Shown: positions 1-5,846 of the stretch, piece by piece
Numbering within the stretch: position 1 is the first letter of the stretch
Layout: each line of letters starts with the position of its first letter
From: an uncultured Coriobacteriaceae bacterium
GTDB lineage: Bacteria; Actinomycetota; Coriobacteriia; Coriobacteriales; QAMH01
Direction: 5' to 3'
Length of the DNA: 6,325 nucleotides
NCBI GenBank assembly: GCA_902783175.1
Contig: CACZQA010000312.1
Coordinates: 1-6,325 of the forward strand
The notes under the pieces: generated by a model
The model's database searches: none
What the model saw: only the letters and a program-made list of their open reading frames with translations
Told to the model about the DNA's origin: nothing
Program-made: the position numbers and the translations under genes

Positions 1-1993
1 AGGCGTCGGAGAGGTAGCGCAGCAGCGTGCCCTCCGAGCGGCTTATGCCGTAGCGCGCGATGTAGCCCTTGAAGTCCGACGCGGTCTCGAGCATGTCGCG
101 CAGCACCGATTTGGGCGAGAGCCGGTAGTCGTTTGCCCACGGAACCGACTCGCAGTACGTGTGGAACGCCGGCCACAGCAGGTCCTCGAGCGGCTTGGGG
201 TAGGTCACTTCCTGCAGGCGCTCGATGCGCTCGTCGTAGTCGATGCCATCCGCCTTCATCGAGGCCATGGCGGCGTCGCGGCACGCGCGCTCCTGCGCGC
301 GCAACACCTGCCAGGGGTCCTCGAGCGTCGCCTCGGCAAGCGATACCACGTCGAGCGCGTAGGTCTCGCTCTCGGGGTCGAGCAGCTCGAGCGCGGCGAG
401 CATGAACGGCGACAGCGGCTGGTCGAGCGCGAAGTCGTCGGGCAGCTCGACGGTCAGGCGGTATTCGTCGCCCCCGTCTTCGCCTTGCGTCTTCTCCACC
501 ACGCCGGCGCTCAGAAGCGTCGCGAAGACCTCGTCGGCCCGCTTCTCGAGCCTTGCCTTCTGCTCTTCGCTCTGCATGGAGTCCTTGATGAGCTGGTAGG
601 TGCGCTGCCAGGCGTCGCCGCCCTGCTCGACCTCGCCCAGCACCATCGAGTGCGTGATCTGCAGGTGCGGCACGAGCTTTTCGGGCTGCGCCTGCACCAG
701 ATGCTCGAAGTGCTGCTTGTTCCAGCCCACGTAGCCTTTGGGCAGCCGTTTCTGCTTGATCTTCTTGGCCTTCTTCGGGTCGCCGCCCGCCTTGGTGAGC
801 GCCCGCGCCTTCTCGATGTCGTGCTCGGTCGCCTCGACGAGCACCTTGCCCTCGGTGTCGAAGCCCGACCTGCCCGCGCGTCCCGCGATCTGGTGGAACT
901 CGCGCGCGTTCAGGCGGCGCATGCGGTTGCCGTCGAACTTGGCCAGCGCGGTGAGCACGACGGTGTGGATGGGCACGTTGATGCCCACGCCCAGCGTGTC
1001 GGTACCGCAGATGACCGGCAGCAGGCCCTGCTGGGCGAGCTTTTCGACGAGCAGGCGGTAGCGGGGGAGCATGCCCGCGTGGTGCACGCCCACGCCGTTG
1101 AGCAGCAGGCGGCGCAGCGCCTTGCCAAACGCCGTCGTGAAACGCGTGCCCGCGATTGCCTCGCGGATGGCCGTGCGCTGCTCTTTGGTGGAAACGCCGT
1201 AGCTGGCGAGCGACTGCGCGCTCTTGAACGCCGCGTCCTGCGCGAAGTGCACGAGGTACAGCGGCGCCTCGTCCGCGCGCAGCGCGAGCTCGACGGTAGC
1301 CTCGAGCGGCGTCTCCACGAACTCGTACTCGAGCGGCACGGGGCGCGGCGCATCGAGCACCAGGTCCACGTCGGAATCGGTGTGCGCCCTAAGCGATGCC
1401 GCGACGTCGCTCATGTCGCCCAGCGTCGCGCTCATCAGCAGGAACTGCGCGTGTGGCAGCGTGAGCAGCGGCACCTGCCATGCCCAGCCGCGCTGCGAAT
1501 CGCCAAAGTAGTGGAACTCGTCCATGGCGACACAGCCGATGTCGGCATCCTCGCCCAGGCGCAGCGCGTCGTTTGCCAAGATCTCTGCCGTGCAGCAGAT
1601 GATGGGGGCAGAGGTGTTGATGGTGGAGTCGCCGGTGATCATGCCGACGTTCTCGCGCCCGAACAGCTCGACCAGGTAGAAGAACTTCTCGCTCACCAGG
1701 GCCTTGATGGGCGCGGTGTAATAGGCACGGCGGTTCGTGCATATGGCAAGAAAGCACATGCCCACGGCGACGAGCGATTTGCCCGAGCCGGTGGGGGTGC
1801 CCAAGATGACGTGGTCGCCGGCGGCCATGTCCATGAGCGCGTCTTCTTGATGGGGCCACAGCTCGATGCCCTGCTCCACGGTCCAGTCGTAGAACAGCTC
1901 GAGCGCTTCTTCGGGTTCGATGTCGGGCCAGGCATCGGGGTCTTCGGGCCAGGGGATCAGGTCCCCCAGCGTGGTGTGTTCAGTCTCGTTCAT
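1..1993 (-). CDS. DUF3516-type DEAD/DEAH-box (Ski2-like) helicase, C-terminus cut off by the window edge
   Basis: Superfamily 2 ATP-dependent RNA/DNA helicase. I translated 664 codons from ATG at 1993 down to position 2 with no stop, so the gene is open at the left edge. Motifs in order: Walker A GTPTGSGKS (residues 65-73), Ia TAPIKALVSEK (93-103), Ib-like TGD (120-122), Walker B MDEFH (157-161), motif III SAT (188-190), HHAGMLPRYR (304-313), motif V TDTLGVGINVP (331-341) and motif VI HQIAGRAGRSG (367-377). The DEFH box, the IICCTAEILAN block (131-141) and the stretch after residue 395 match the actinobacterial DUF3516 helicases as I remember them. Those are about 800-850 residues long, so roughly the last fifth is missing. 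They resemble Ski2/HelY RNA helicases, but their substrate is not known to me. The start is supported by AAAGGA 16-21 bases upstream, which is rather far. No other start codon lies in frame before a stop. It is transcribed divergently from the DtxR-like gene. Confidence 0.93.
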   Translation of the reverse strand, partial: MNETEHTTLGDLIPWPEDPDAWPDIEPEEALELFYDWTVEQGIELWPHQEDALMDMAAGDHVILGTPTGSGKSLVAVGMCFLAICTNRRAYYTAPIKALVSEKFFYLVELFGRENVGMITGDSTINTSAPIICCTAEILANDALRLGEDADIGCVAMDEFHYFGDSQRGWAWQVPLLTLPHAQFLLMSATLGDMSDVAASLRAHTDSDVDLVLDAPRPVPLEYEFVETPLEATVELALRADEAPLYLVHFAQDAAFKSAQSLASYGVSTKEQRTAIREAIAGTRFTTAFGKALRRLLLNGVGVHHAGMLPRYRLLVEKLAQQGLLPVICGTDTLGVGINVPIHTVVLTALAKFDGNRMRRLNAREFHQIAGRAGRSGFDTEGKVLVEATEHDIEKARALTKAGGDPKKAKKIKQKRLPKGYVGWNKQHFEHLVQAQPEKLVPHLQITHSMVLGEVEQGGDAWQRTYQLIKDSMQSEEQKARLEKRADEVFATLLSAGVVEKTQGEDGGDEYRLTVELPDDFALDQPLSPFMLAALELLDPESETYALDVVSLAEATLEDPWQVLRAQERACRDAAMASMKADGIDYDERIERLQEVTYPKPLEDLLWPAFHTYCESVPWANDYRLSPKSVLRDMLETASDFKGYIARYGISRSEGTLLRYLSDA

Positions 1994-2054
1994 GTGGCTA
2001 TGATAGCGTCCTTTCTCGAAAAAGCTGCCCAGCCCGGTCAGTTCGTGCGCTAAA

Positions 2055-2073
2055 CTTTCCTCAATTGGCAAAG
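2055..2073. promoter_or_regulatory. Imperfect dyad, candidate MntR/DtxR-type operator
   Basis: The sequence CTTTCCTCAATTGGCAAAG has matching CTTT/AAAG ends and a partly symmetric centre. Read on the minus strand with its flanks it gives TTTGCC, then AATTGA, then GGAAAG. This loosely resembles the TTTGCC...GGAAA layout of MntR boxes as I remember them. It sits 35 bp before the TTG start of the DtxR-like gene and could serve autoregulation, control of the divergent helicase, or both. The symmetry is incomplete, so the call is weak. Confidence 0.25.
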
Positions 2074-2090
2074 GCTGGCGACGAGGCTCG

Positions 2091-2103
2091 AGGGGAAGGG
2101 GAG
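2091..2103 (+). promoter_or_regulatory. Ribosome binding site fixing the TTG start at 2108
   Basis: The purine run AGGGGAAGGGGAG ends 4 bases before TTG at 2108, with GGAG at 2100-2103 and AGGGG at 2097-2101. This strong site decides in favour of a TTG start. The first in-frame ATG (codon 51) would remove the whole DNA-binding domain. Confidence 0.7.
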
Positions 2104-2107
2104 CATC

Positions 2108-2473
2108 TTGGCCACGAGCAGCGAAGAAGACTACCTAAGAACCATCTACGAGCTCGATGTCGAGCGTGGGGCCGTCCGCTCCGTCGACGTTGCGAAGGTC
2201 TTGAACGTGAGCAAGCCGAGCGTCAACAAGGCGCTGTCGCGCCTGGAAGAAGAGGGCATGGTCACGCGCCTGCCCTACAGCCCCGTCGTGCTCACCGAGC
2301 AGGGGCGCAAAAAGGGCGAGCAGCTGCATCAGCGCTACAGCGCCATCAGGCGCTTCTTGATTGAGCAGCTCGAGGTGCCCGAAGAGCGCGCGAACGAAGA
2401 GGCGCACGGCATCGAGCATGCCCTCTCGACAGACACCGTGCAGCGTCTGAGCGCGTATATGGACGACAAGTAG
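2108..2473 (+). CDS. MntR/DtxR-family-like winged-helix regulator with substituted metal ligands
   Basis: Predicted cytoplasmic DNA-binding repressor of 121 residues; B. subtilis MntR has 142. Residues 6-62 form the winged helix-turn-helix: EEDYLRTIYEL, then VDVAKVLNVSKPSVNKALSRLEEEGMV (start 26, with the recognition helix near 35-47), then the wing up to LTEQG. Residues 63-121 form the dimerisation/metal domain with the family signature EEAHGIEHALS (97-107). Aligned by eye to MntR (ligands D8, E11, H77, E99, E102, H103), D8, E103 and H104 are kept, but E11 is R11, H77 is Y77 and E99 is H100. H74 lies one helical turn before Y77. Mn2+ or Fe2+ sensing is the family role. With these changes metal dependence is uncertain, and the protein could bind another ligand or act without metal. 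It starts at TTG with a strong ribosome site. helD follows on the same strand after 226 bp, so co-transcription is possible but not indicated. Confidence 0.85.
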   Translation: MATSSEEDYLRTIYELDVERGAVRSVDVAKVLNVSKPSVNKALSRLEEEGMVTRLPYSPVVLTEQGRKKGEQLHQRYSAIRRFLIEQLEVPEERANEEAHGIEHALSTDTVQRLSAYMDDK

Positions 2474-2699
2474 GCCTCGTTCGGGGCGGCGCTGCGACGA
2501 TGCGGCCGCGCGCTTGCCCGCACGAGGCGTGCATGCCCGGAGCTGCGAGCCATCCGGGAGCATATCCAGTCATAACGGTGTCTCAGCCGTGCCGCATACT
2601 GCGCGATGCGCTATCTTGTCTGCCGTGGGCGAACGGCTCCGGGTTACGGAACGAGTTGGCGCACGTGGTTTCGATTGGGCAATTCCTGTGAGGGGACGT
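2474..2699. other. Intergenic gap between DtxR-like gene and helD, with GC-rich inverted repeats
   Basis: No gene is supported in these 226 bp. Directly after the regulator's stop, GCCTCGT (2474-2480) is complementary to ACGAGGC (2522-2528). Between these arms GCGGC (2486-2490) can pair with GCCGC (2505-2509). A second hairpin pairs CCCGGA (2536-2541) with TCCGGG (2553-2558) around an 11-nt loop. None has a U tract behind it, so none is a classical intrinsic terminator. They may stabilise the 3' end of the upstream message or form part of a helD leader. The helD promoter presumably lies here, but I see no convincing -35/-10 pair. Confidence 0.4.
2690..2695 (+). promoter_or_regulatory. Ribosome binding site selecting ATG 2700 for helD
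   Basis: GAGGGG ends 4 bases before ATG at 2700. The frame stays open upstream to TTG 2514, but residues translated from that stretch look like translated GC-rich intergenic DNA rather than helicase sequence. The family-like coiled coil begins right after ATG 2700. Confidence 0.65.
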
Positions 2700-4790
2700 A
2701 TGGATCCGGTATTCCAAGAAGAGCAAGAGCACCTGTCCGAGGCGTACGCCAAGTTGCTGGCGGCGCGCGAGCGGCTGTCTTCGCGCCTCGAGCGCAACCG
2801 CGAAGAGGCGGCAAAGGACCTAAGCGACATGCGCGACGAGCTCGTGCTCGACAAGTCGAGCGACGTCCATACCGAGACCATGGCAGAGCTCGAGTCCATG
2901 AACCGGCTCGTCGACGTGTACAACCGCACCGATTCCATATTCGTCGAGGAGCTGCGGCACGTGGAGCTGCTGCTCAAGCAGCCGTACTTTGCCAAGGTGC
3001 GCCTCAAGTTCAAGTCTGGACGCGTGCGCGACGTCTACCTGGGCACGGCGGGCGCCACAGACGAGTCGCAGCGGCACTTCATCGTGGACTGGCGCAGCCC
3101 CGTCGCCGAGACCTACTACAACCAGTCCAACGGCCCCACCTCCTATGTTGCCAACGGCAAGACCATCGAGGTCGACCTCGAGCTGCGCCGGCAGTTCGAC
3201 CTCACCCGCGACAAGCTCAACGCCTACTTCGATACCACCGTCGCCATCGAAGACCCGCTGCTTTTGCAGTCGCTGTCCAAGCGCCGCTCCGAAAAGCTCA
3301 CGGCCATTACGGCGACTATCCAAAAGGAGCAAAACGAGGTCGTGCGCCACGAGGACGTGCCCGCGCTCGTCGTCAACGGCATCGCCGGCTCCGGCAAGAC
3401 CTCGGTGCTCCTGCAGCGCATCGCCTACCTGTTCTACCAGGAGCGCGAGAATCTGCGTCCCGACCAGGTCTACCTGTTCACGCCCAATCCCGTATTCGAG
3501 AAGTACATCGACCATGTCCTACCCGACATGGGGGAGCGCAACCCGCAGATCTTCACGTGGAAGGGGTTCATCGAGCGCTTGGGGCTGGCCGACCGCGGGC
3601 TCGGGCTCGACACGCCCGAAGAAAACCTGCGCACGCTTGAGCGCGGCATGGAGACGCTTACGCTCGACGTGCATGACTTTCGCGACATCCGCCGCGGCGA
3701 CGTCGTCCTGCTGCGCGCCCAGCAGTTCCAGGCGCTGCTGCGCAAGTACAGCCACATCCCGCCCAGTCCGCACCTGTTCGCCGTCATCAACGAGGAGCTG
3801 CACGACCGGCTCGACAGCCGCCTGGGGCAGCTCGTCAAAGACGCGCGCGTGCAGGGGAACATGCTCGACCTCGACGTGGACTCCAAGATTCAGATCTTCG
3901 GCTCGTACGTGGACCCGCAGACCGACGAAGAGATCGCCGAGTGCGCGAAAACCTACGTCGACTATATGTATGCGGGTGCGCACGAGGACATCGACGCGTC
4001 GAGCTGGGTGCGCATCGACCGCATCGGCATGAGGCTGCTCGGCAAGGAGACGCTTGCCTCGACCGAGTGGATTTACCTGAAGATGCTGCTCACGGGCGAG
4101 TGCGAACGCGACGCACGCTACGTCATGCTCGACGAGGTGCAGGACTACACCGTGGCGCAGCTCATGGTGCTGGCGCGCTATTTCCCCAACGCGCATTTCT
4201 TGCTGTTGGGCGACCAGCATCAGGCGATCAACGAGGGCACGGCCACGTTCGACGACGTCAGGCGCGTGTTCGCGGAGCTGCGTGGCAAGGTGGACGAGTG
4301 CCGTCTCATGACGAGCTACCGCTCGTCGCCGGAGATTACCGCGCTGTTCACGGGCCTGCTCGAAGAAGACGAGCGCATCAAGACCTCCTCGGTGCACCGG
4401 CCGGGCATCCAGCCGCGCATCGAGGCGTTTGCGGGGACGGACGAGTACCTGCAGGCGGTGCGTGCCGTCGTCGACGAGGCACTGGAGGCAGACGGGCTCA
4501 CGGCCATCGTCGTCAACAGCTGGGAGGCCATGAAGTGGCTGTCGAGCCGCCTCGACGAGCGGGTCAAGGTGCTGCATTCGGACGAGGAGCTTCCGGCGAC
4601 GGGCGTGATCCTGCTCGATTTGCCGCTTGCCAAGGGTCTGGAGTTCGACCACGTTGTCGTGCCCGATGCGACGGGCAAGTCCTATCCGGATACGCCGCTC
4701 GCGCGTCGTCGCCTCTACACGGCGCTCTCGCGCGCGACCCACAAGGTGACCGTCCTCGCTCACGGAGAGCTGACCCCGCTGCTCAAGTAG
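2700..4790 (+). CDS. helD: HelD-like superfamily 1 helicase, RNA polymerase-associated
   Basis: HelD proteins are UvrD/Rep-like ATPases that bind RNA polymerase and release it from stalled or terminated complexes. This one has 696 residues, slightly shorter than B. subtilis HelD (about 770). Residues 1-95 are charged and helical with a turn near 50-58 (DKSSDV), fitting the antiparallel coiled coil that HelD inserts in the polymerase secondary channel. FIVDWRSPVAETYY (127-140) is a HelD-type signature. ATPase motifs: TIQKEQNEVVR (206-216), Walker A GIAGSGKT (227-234), motif II MLDEVQDYT (476-484), motif III LLLGDQHQAI (501-510), motif IV TSYRSS (538-543), motif V KGLEFDHVVVPD (645-656) and motif VI RRLYTALSRAT (670-680). 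Residues about 290-470 are the variable insert between motifs. The catalytic motifs look intact. Some actinobacterial HelD/HelR proteins give rifamycin tolerance, but nothing here shows that. The gene ends facing tetR, across the hairpin array. Confidence 0.9.
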   Translation: MDPVFQEEQEHLSEAYAKLLAARERLSSRLERNREEAAKDLSDMRDELVLDKSSDVHTETMAELESMNRLVDVYNRTDSIFVEELRHVELLLKQPYFAKVRLKFKSGRVRDVYLGTAGATDESQRHFIVDWRSPVAETYYNQSNGPTSYVANGKTIEVDLELRRQFDLTRDKLNAYFDTTVAIEDPLLLQSLSKRRSEKLTAITATIQKEQNEVVRHEDVPALVVNGIAGSGKTSVLLQRIAYLFYQERENLRPDQVYLFTPNPVFEKYIDHVLPDMGERNPQIFTWKGFIERLGLADRGLGLDTPEENLRTLERGMETLTLDVHDFRDIRRGDVVLLRAQQFQALLRKYSHIPPSPHLFAVINEELHDRLDSRLGQLVKDARVQGNMLDLDVDSKIQIFGSYVDPQTDEEIAECAKTYVDYMYAGAHEDIDASSWVRIDRIGMRLLGKETLASTEWIYLKMLLTGECERDARYVMLDEVQDYTVAQLMVLARYFPNAHFLLLGDQHQAINEGTATFDDVRRVFAELRGKVDECRLMTSYRSSPEITALFTGLLEEDERIKTSSVHRPGIQPRIEAFAGTDEYLQAVRAVVDEALEADGLTAIVVNSWEAMKWLSSRLDERVKVLHSDEELPATGVILLDLPLAKGLEFDHVVVPDATGKSYPDTPLARRRLYTALSRATHKVTVLAHGELTPLLK

Positions 4791-4805
4791 CCCCGTGCCC
4801 CTCAA

Positions 4806-5010
4806 GCGCGAGAACCGTGGCAATGCCACACATCCCACGCCTGCGGGGCGGACCCTGCGCGAGAAGCGTGGCACTGCCACACATCCCACGTATCCTGCGC
4901 GAGAACCGTGGCACTGCCACACATCCCACGTGTATTGCGCGAGAACCGTGGCACTGCCACGTTTCCCATGCGATTTACGCGAAAGATGTGGCACTGCCAC
5001 GTTTTTCGCG
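4806..5010. repeat. Five tandem copies of a palindromic hairpin repeat, 40-bp period
   Basis: Units begin at 4806, 4857, 4897, 4937 and 4977 with GCGCGAGAA (ACGCGAAAG in the last), so the steps are 51, 40, 40 and 40 bp. Each holds a perfect inverted repeat GTGGCA-C-TGCCAC (A at the centre in copy 1) at 4817-4829, 4868-4880, 4908-4920, 4948-4960 and 4988-5000. Copies 1-3 continue with ACATCCCACG, copy 4 with GTTTCCCATG and copy 5 with GTTTTTCGCG. All twelve arm bases are unchanged in all five copies while the linkers vary. The array fills the gap between the 3' ends of two convergent genes. Possible roles are transcription termination, mRNA 3' protection, protein binding or a REP-like mobile repeat. 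Reading frames through it come from GC bias and are not credible: 40 is not a multiple of 3. Confidence 0.9.
4978..5010. terminator. Candidate bidirectional intrinsic terminator (last array unit)
   Basis: CGCGAAA (4978-4984) pairs with TTTCGCG (5004-5010), and GTGGC pairs with GCCAC around an ACT loop. The three pairs between are one A-T and two G-U wobbles, so the whole 33 bases fold into one 15-bp stem. For helD the GC core is followed by TTTTT (5002-5006). For tetR, read on the other strand, it is followed by the weaker TCTTT. The position between convergent genes fits a shared terminator. Confidence 0.6.
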
Positions 5011-5077
5011 CGGGGAAGGGCGCGGAGGAGCGCGCGGGGGAGCGGGCGGGGGCCCGTCGTCTGCCCGTCAGCGGCCG
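5011..5077. other. G-tract-rich stretch downstream of tetR
   Basis: The plus strand has G tracts at 5012-5015, 5018-5020, 5036-5040, 5044-5046 and 5048-5052. CGGGC/GCCCG can also form a short hairpin at 5043-5056. The tracts could allow a G-quadruplex with one long loop. Otherwise this is an unexplained 67-bp spacer before the tetR stop codon, and no gene is seen in it. Confidence 0.3.
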
Positions 5078-5662
5078 CTAGGCTACGGCGTTTTGCTCGG
5101 CGGCTATCTCGAGAAGCGTCTCGTGCACGCGCTTGGACAACCCCGAATGCAAGATTTCTTCCATCGGCACTTCGATGTTGTTGTCTGCGCAGTACGCGAA
5201 CACCGACAAGGTCCCGCCGAGCAGGTAGCTGACGATTACCTTATCCTTCTTGGTGAACTTGGCGGGGTCGACGTGGACGATCTTGCACCACGCCTGCTCG
5301 AGCGCGTCGGTGAGCATCGTGCGCAACCCGTAACTGCTGTTCTTGCCGGCGATGAGGCAGAACCGCTCGACGCTCTGCTTGAACTCCGGGGTGCGCGTGA
5401 CCGAGAGGTCTTCTTTTCCGTTCATCGCGTCGACCATCACGCTGATGGCCGCCGGGTTCATGGTGTCTGTCACGGCGGTGTGGGCCAGGTCGTCCATGTT
5501 CTCGAAGTGGTAGTAGAAGCTGTTGCGGTTGAGTCCTGCGAGCTTCACGACCTGCGCGACGGTGATGCAGGAATAGCGCGTCGTCTCGAGCAGCTTCCAA
5601 AATGCGTCTTCGATTTTATCGACAGCGGTCTTCTCGTTTTTCTTGTATTTCGGGCGTGGCAT
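5078..5662 (-). CDS. TetR/AcrR-family transcriptional regulator
   Basis: The product is 194 residues, the usual TetR length (about 190-210). After a basic N-terminus (PRPKYKKNEK), residues 14-60 form the DNA-binding domain. Its helix-turn-helix shows the family pattern TVAQVVKLAGLNRNSFYYHF (34-53) followed by ENMDDL. The rest should be the helical ligand-binding and dimerisation domain, whose sequence does not point to a ligand. It has four cysteines (32, 102, 126, 158) with no metal-site spacing. ATG at 5662 is preceded by GAAGG with a 5-base gap, supporting this start. The gene is divergent from the radical SAM gene across 280 bp with several inverted repeats, the classic arrangement for a TetR repressor controlling itself and its neighbour. 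That regulatory link is inference. A terminator-like hairpin lies downstream at 4978-5010. Confidence 0.92.
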   Translation of the reverse strand: MPRPKYKKNEKTAVDKIEDAFWKLLETTRYSCITVAQVVKLAGLNRNSFYYHFENMDDLAHTAVTDTMNPAAISVMVDAMNGKEDLSVTRTPEFKQSVERFCLIAGKNSSYGLRTMLTDALEQAWCKIVHVDPAKFTKKDKVIVSYLLGGTLSVFAYCADNNIEVPMEEILHSGLSKRVHETLLEIAAEQNAVA

Positions 5663-5685
5663 GGGTGCCTTCTCAAACTAGGCAA

Positions 5686-5698
5686 ACAAACTATTTGT
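5686..5698. promoter_or_regulatory. Inverted repeat ACAAA-CTA-TTTGT, candidate operator
   Basis: Perfect 5-bp arms around a 3-bp centre, 24 bp upstream of the tetR start codon. Its position suits autorepression of tetR. It overlaps the first CTATTT direct repeat. Confidence 0.35.
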
Positions 5699-5714
5699 GT
5701 CTATTTATTTAGAC
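5699..5714. promoter_or_regulatory. Inverted repeat GTCTA-N6-TAGAC, candidate operator
   Basis: Perfect 5-bp arms around TTTATT, directly abutting the inverted repeat at 5686-5698. The 16-bp dyad is within the size range of TetR-family operators. Short dyads are easier to find by chance in A+T-rich DNA, so this is tentative. Confidence 0.35.
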
Positions 5715-5805
5715 TGCATATCTATTTACTCTAGCCATAGTAACTAATTATTAATCTTTTTGCAGACTAGTATGAAAAAATTTAATGCGCAAAATTATAT
5801 GTGTA

Positions 5806-5820
5806 CAACTTGTGAAGTTG
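5806..5820. promoter_or_regulatory. Inverted repeat CAACTT-GTG-AAGTTG, best candidate TetR operator
   Basis: A perfect 15-bp dyad with 6-bp arms, the strongest palindrome in the intergenic region. Its last three bases overlap the proposed -35 element of the radical SAM promoter (5818-5823), so a bound repressor would block RNA polymerase. Which protein binds it is inference. Confidence 0.45.
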
Positions 5821-5846
5821 AGCGTTATCGAATTTAGGAATAACAT
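5818..5846 (+). promoter_or_regulatory. Candidate sigma-70-type promoter for the radical SAM gene
   Basis: TTGAGC (5818-5823) and TAACAT (5841-5846) are separated by 17 bp, and each matches the consensus at 4 of 6 positions. Transcription would begin near 5853 and give a leader of about 90 nt. The match is modest. Confidence 0.35.

Larger units (their letters stand above)
1994..2107. promoter_or_regulatory. Divergent promoter region between helicase and DtxR-like gene
   Basis: These 114 bp separate two divergently read genes and must hold both promoters. I see no convincing -35/-10 pair. Two imperfect dyads stand out: CTTTCTCGAAAAAG (2011-2024), which overlaps the helicase leader and its AAAGGA ribosome site, and a second one at 2055-2073 that is listed separately. 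Either could be an operator. That is inference from symmetry and position only. Confidence 0.5.

Noticed and set aside
161..2053. A 630-codon open frame on the plus strand opposite the left helicase
   Set aside because: The minus strand encodes a full set of SF2 helicase motifs here. The plus-strand frame is a low-complexity Arg/Leu/Val-rich shadow caused by G+C-biased codon use.
2514..2699. N-terminal extension of HelD to a TTG at 2514
   Set aside because: The extra 62 residues are not helicase-like, no good ribosome site precedes that codon, and GAGGGG is correctly placed for ATG 2700.
2560..2699. A rifamycin-associated palindromic element before helD
   Set aside because: I looked for a long GC-rich palindrome of the kind described upstream of actinobacterial rifamycin-response genes and saw none, only short dyads.
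3519..5000. A 493-codon minus-strand open frame under helD and the repeat array
   Set aside because: It is antisense to a helicase with intact motifs. Its repetitive N-terminus is only the translated hairpin array.
4806..5010. CRISPR array
   Set aside because: The repeats contain a full dyad, units are only 40 bp with linkers too short and too similar to be spacers, and no cas gene is present.
5078..5232. End of the 145-codon plus-strand frame that starts at 4795
   Set aside because: It is Arg-rich shadow sequence over the repeats and the tetR 3' end, without a ribosome site or domain.
3941..5734. A 597-codon plus-strand open frame crossing the end of helD, the hairpin array and tetR
   Set aside because: It overlaps two well-supported genes in other frames, runs through non-coding repeats whose 40-bp period shifts frame, and its translation has no recognisable domain.
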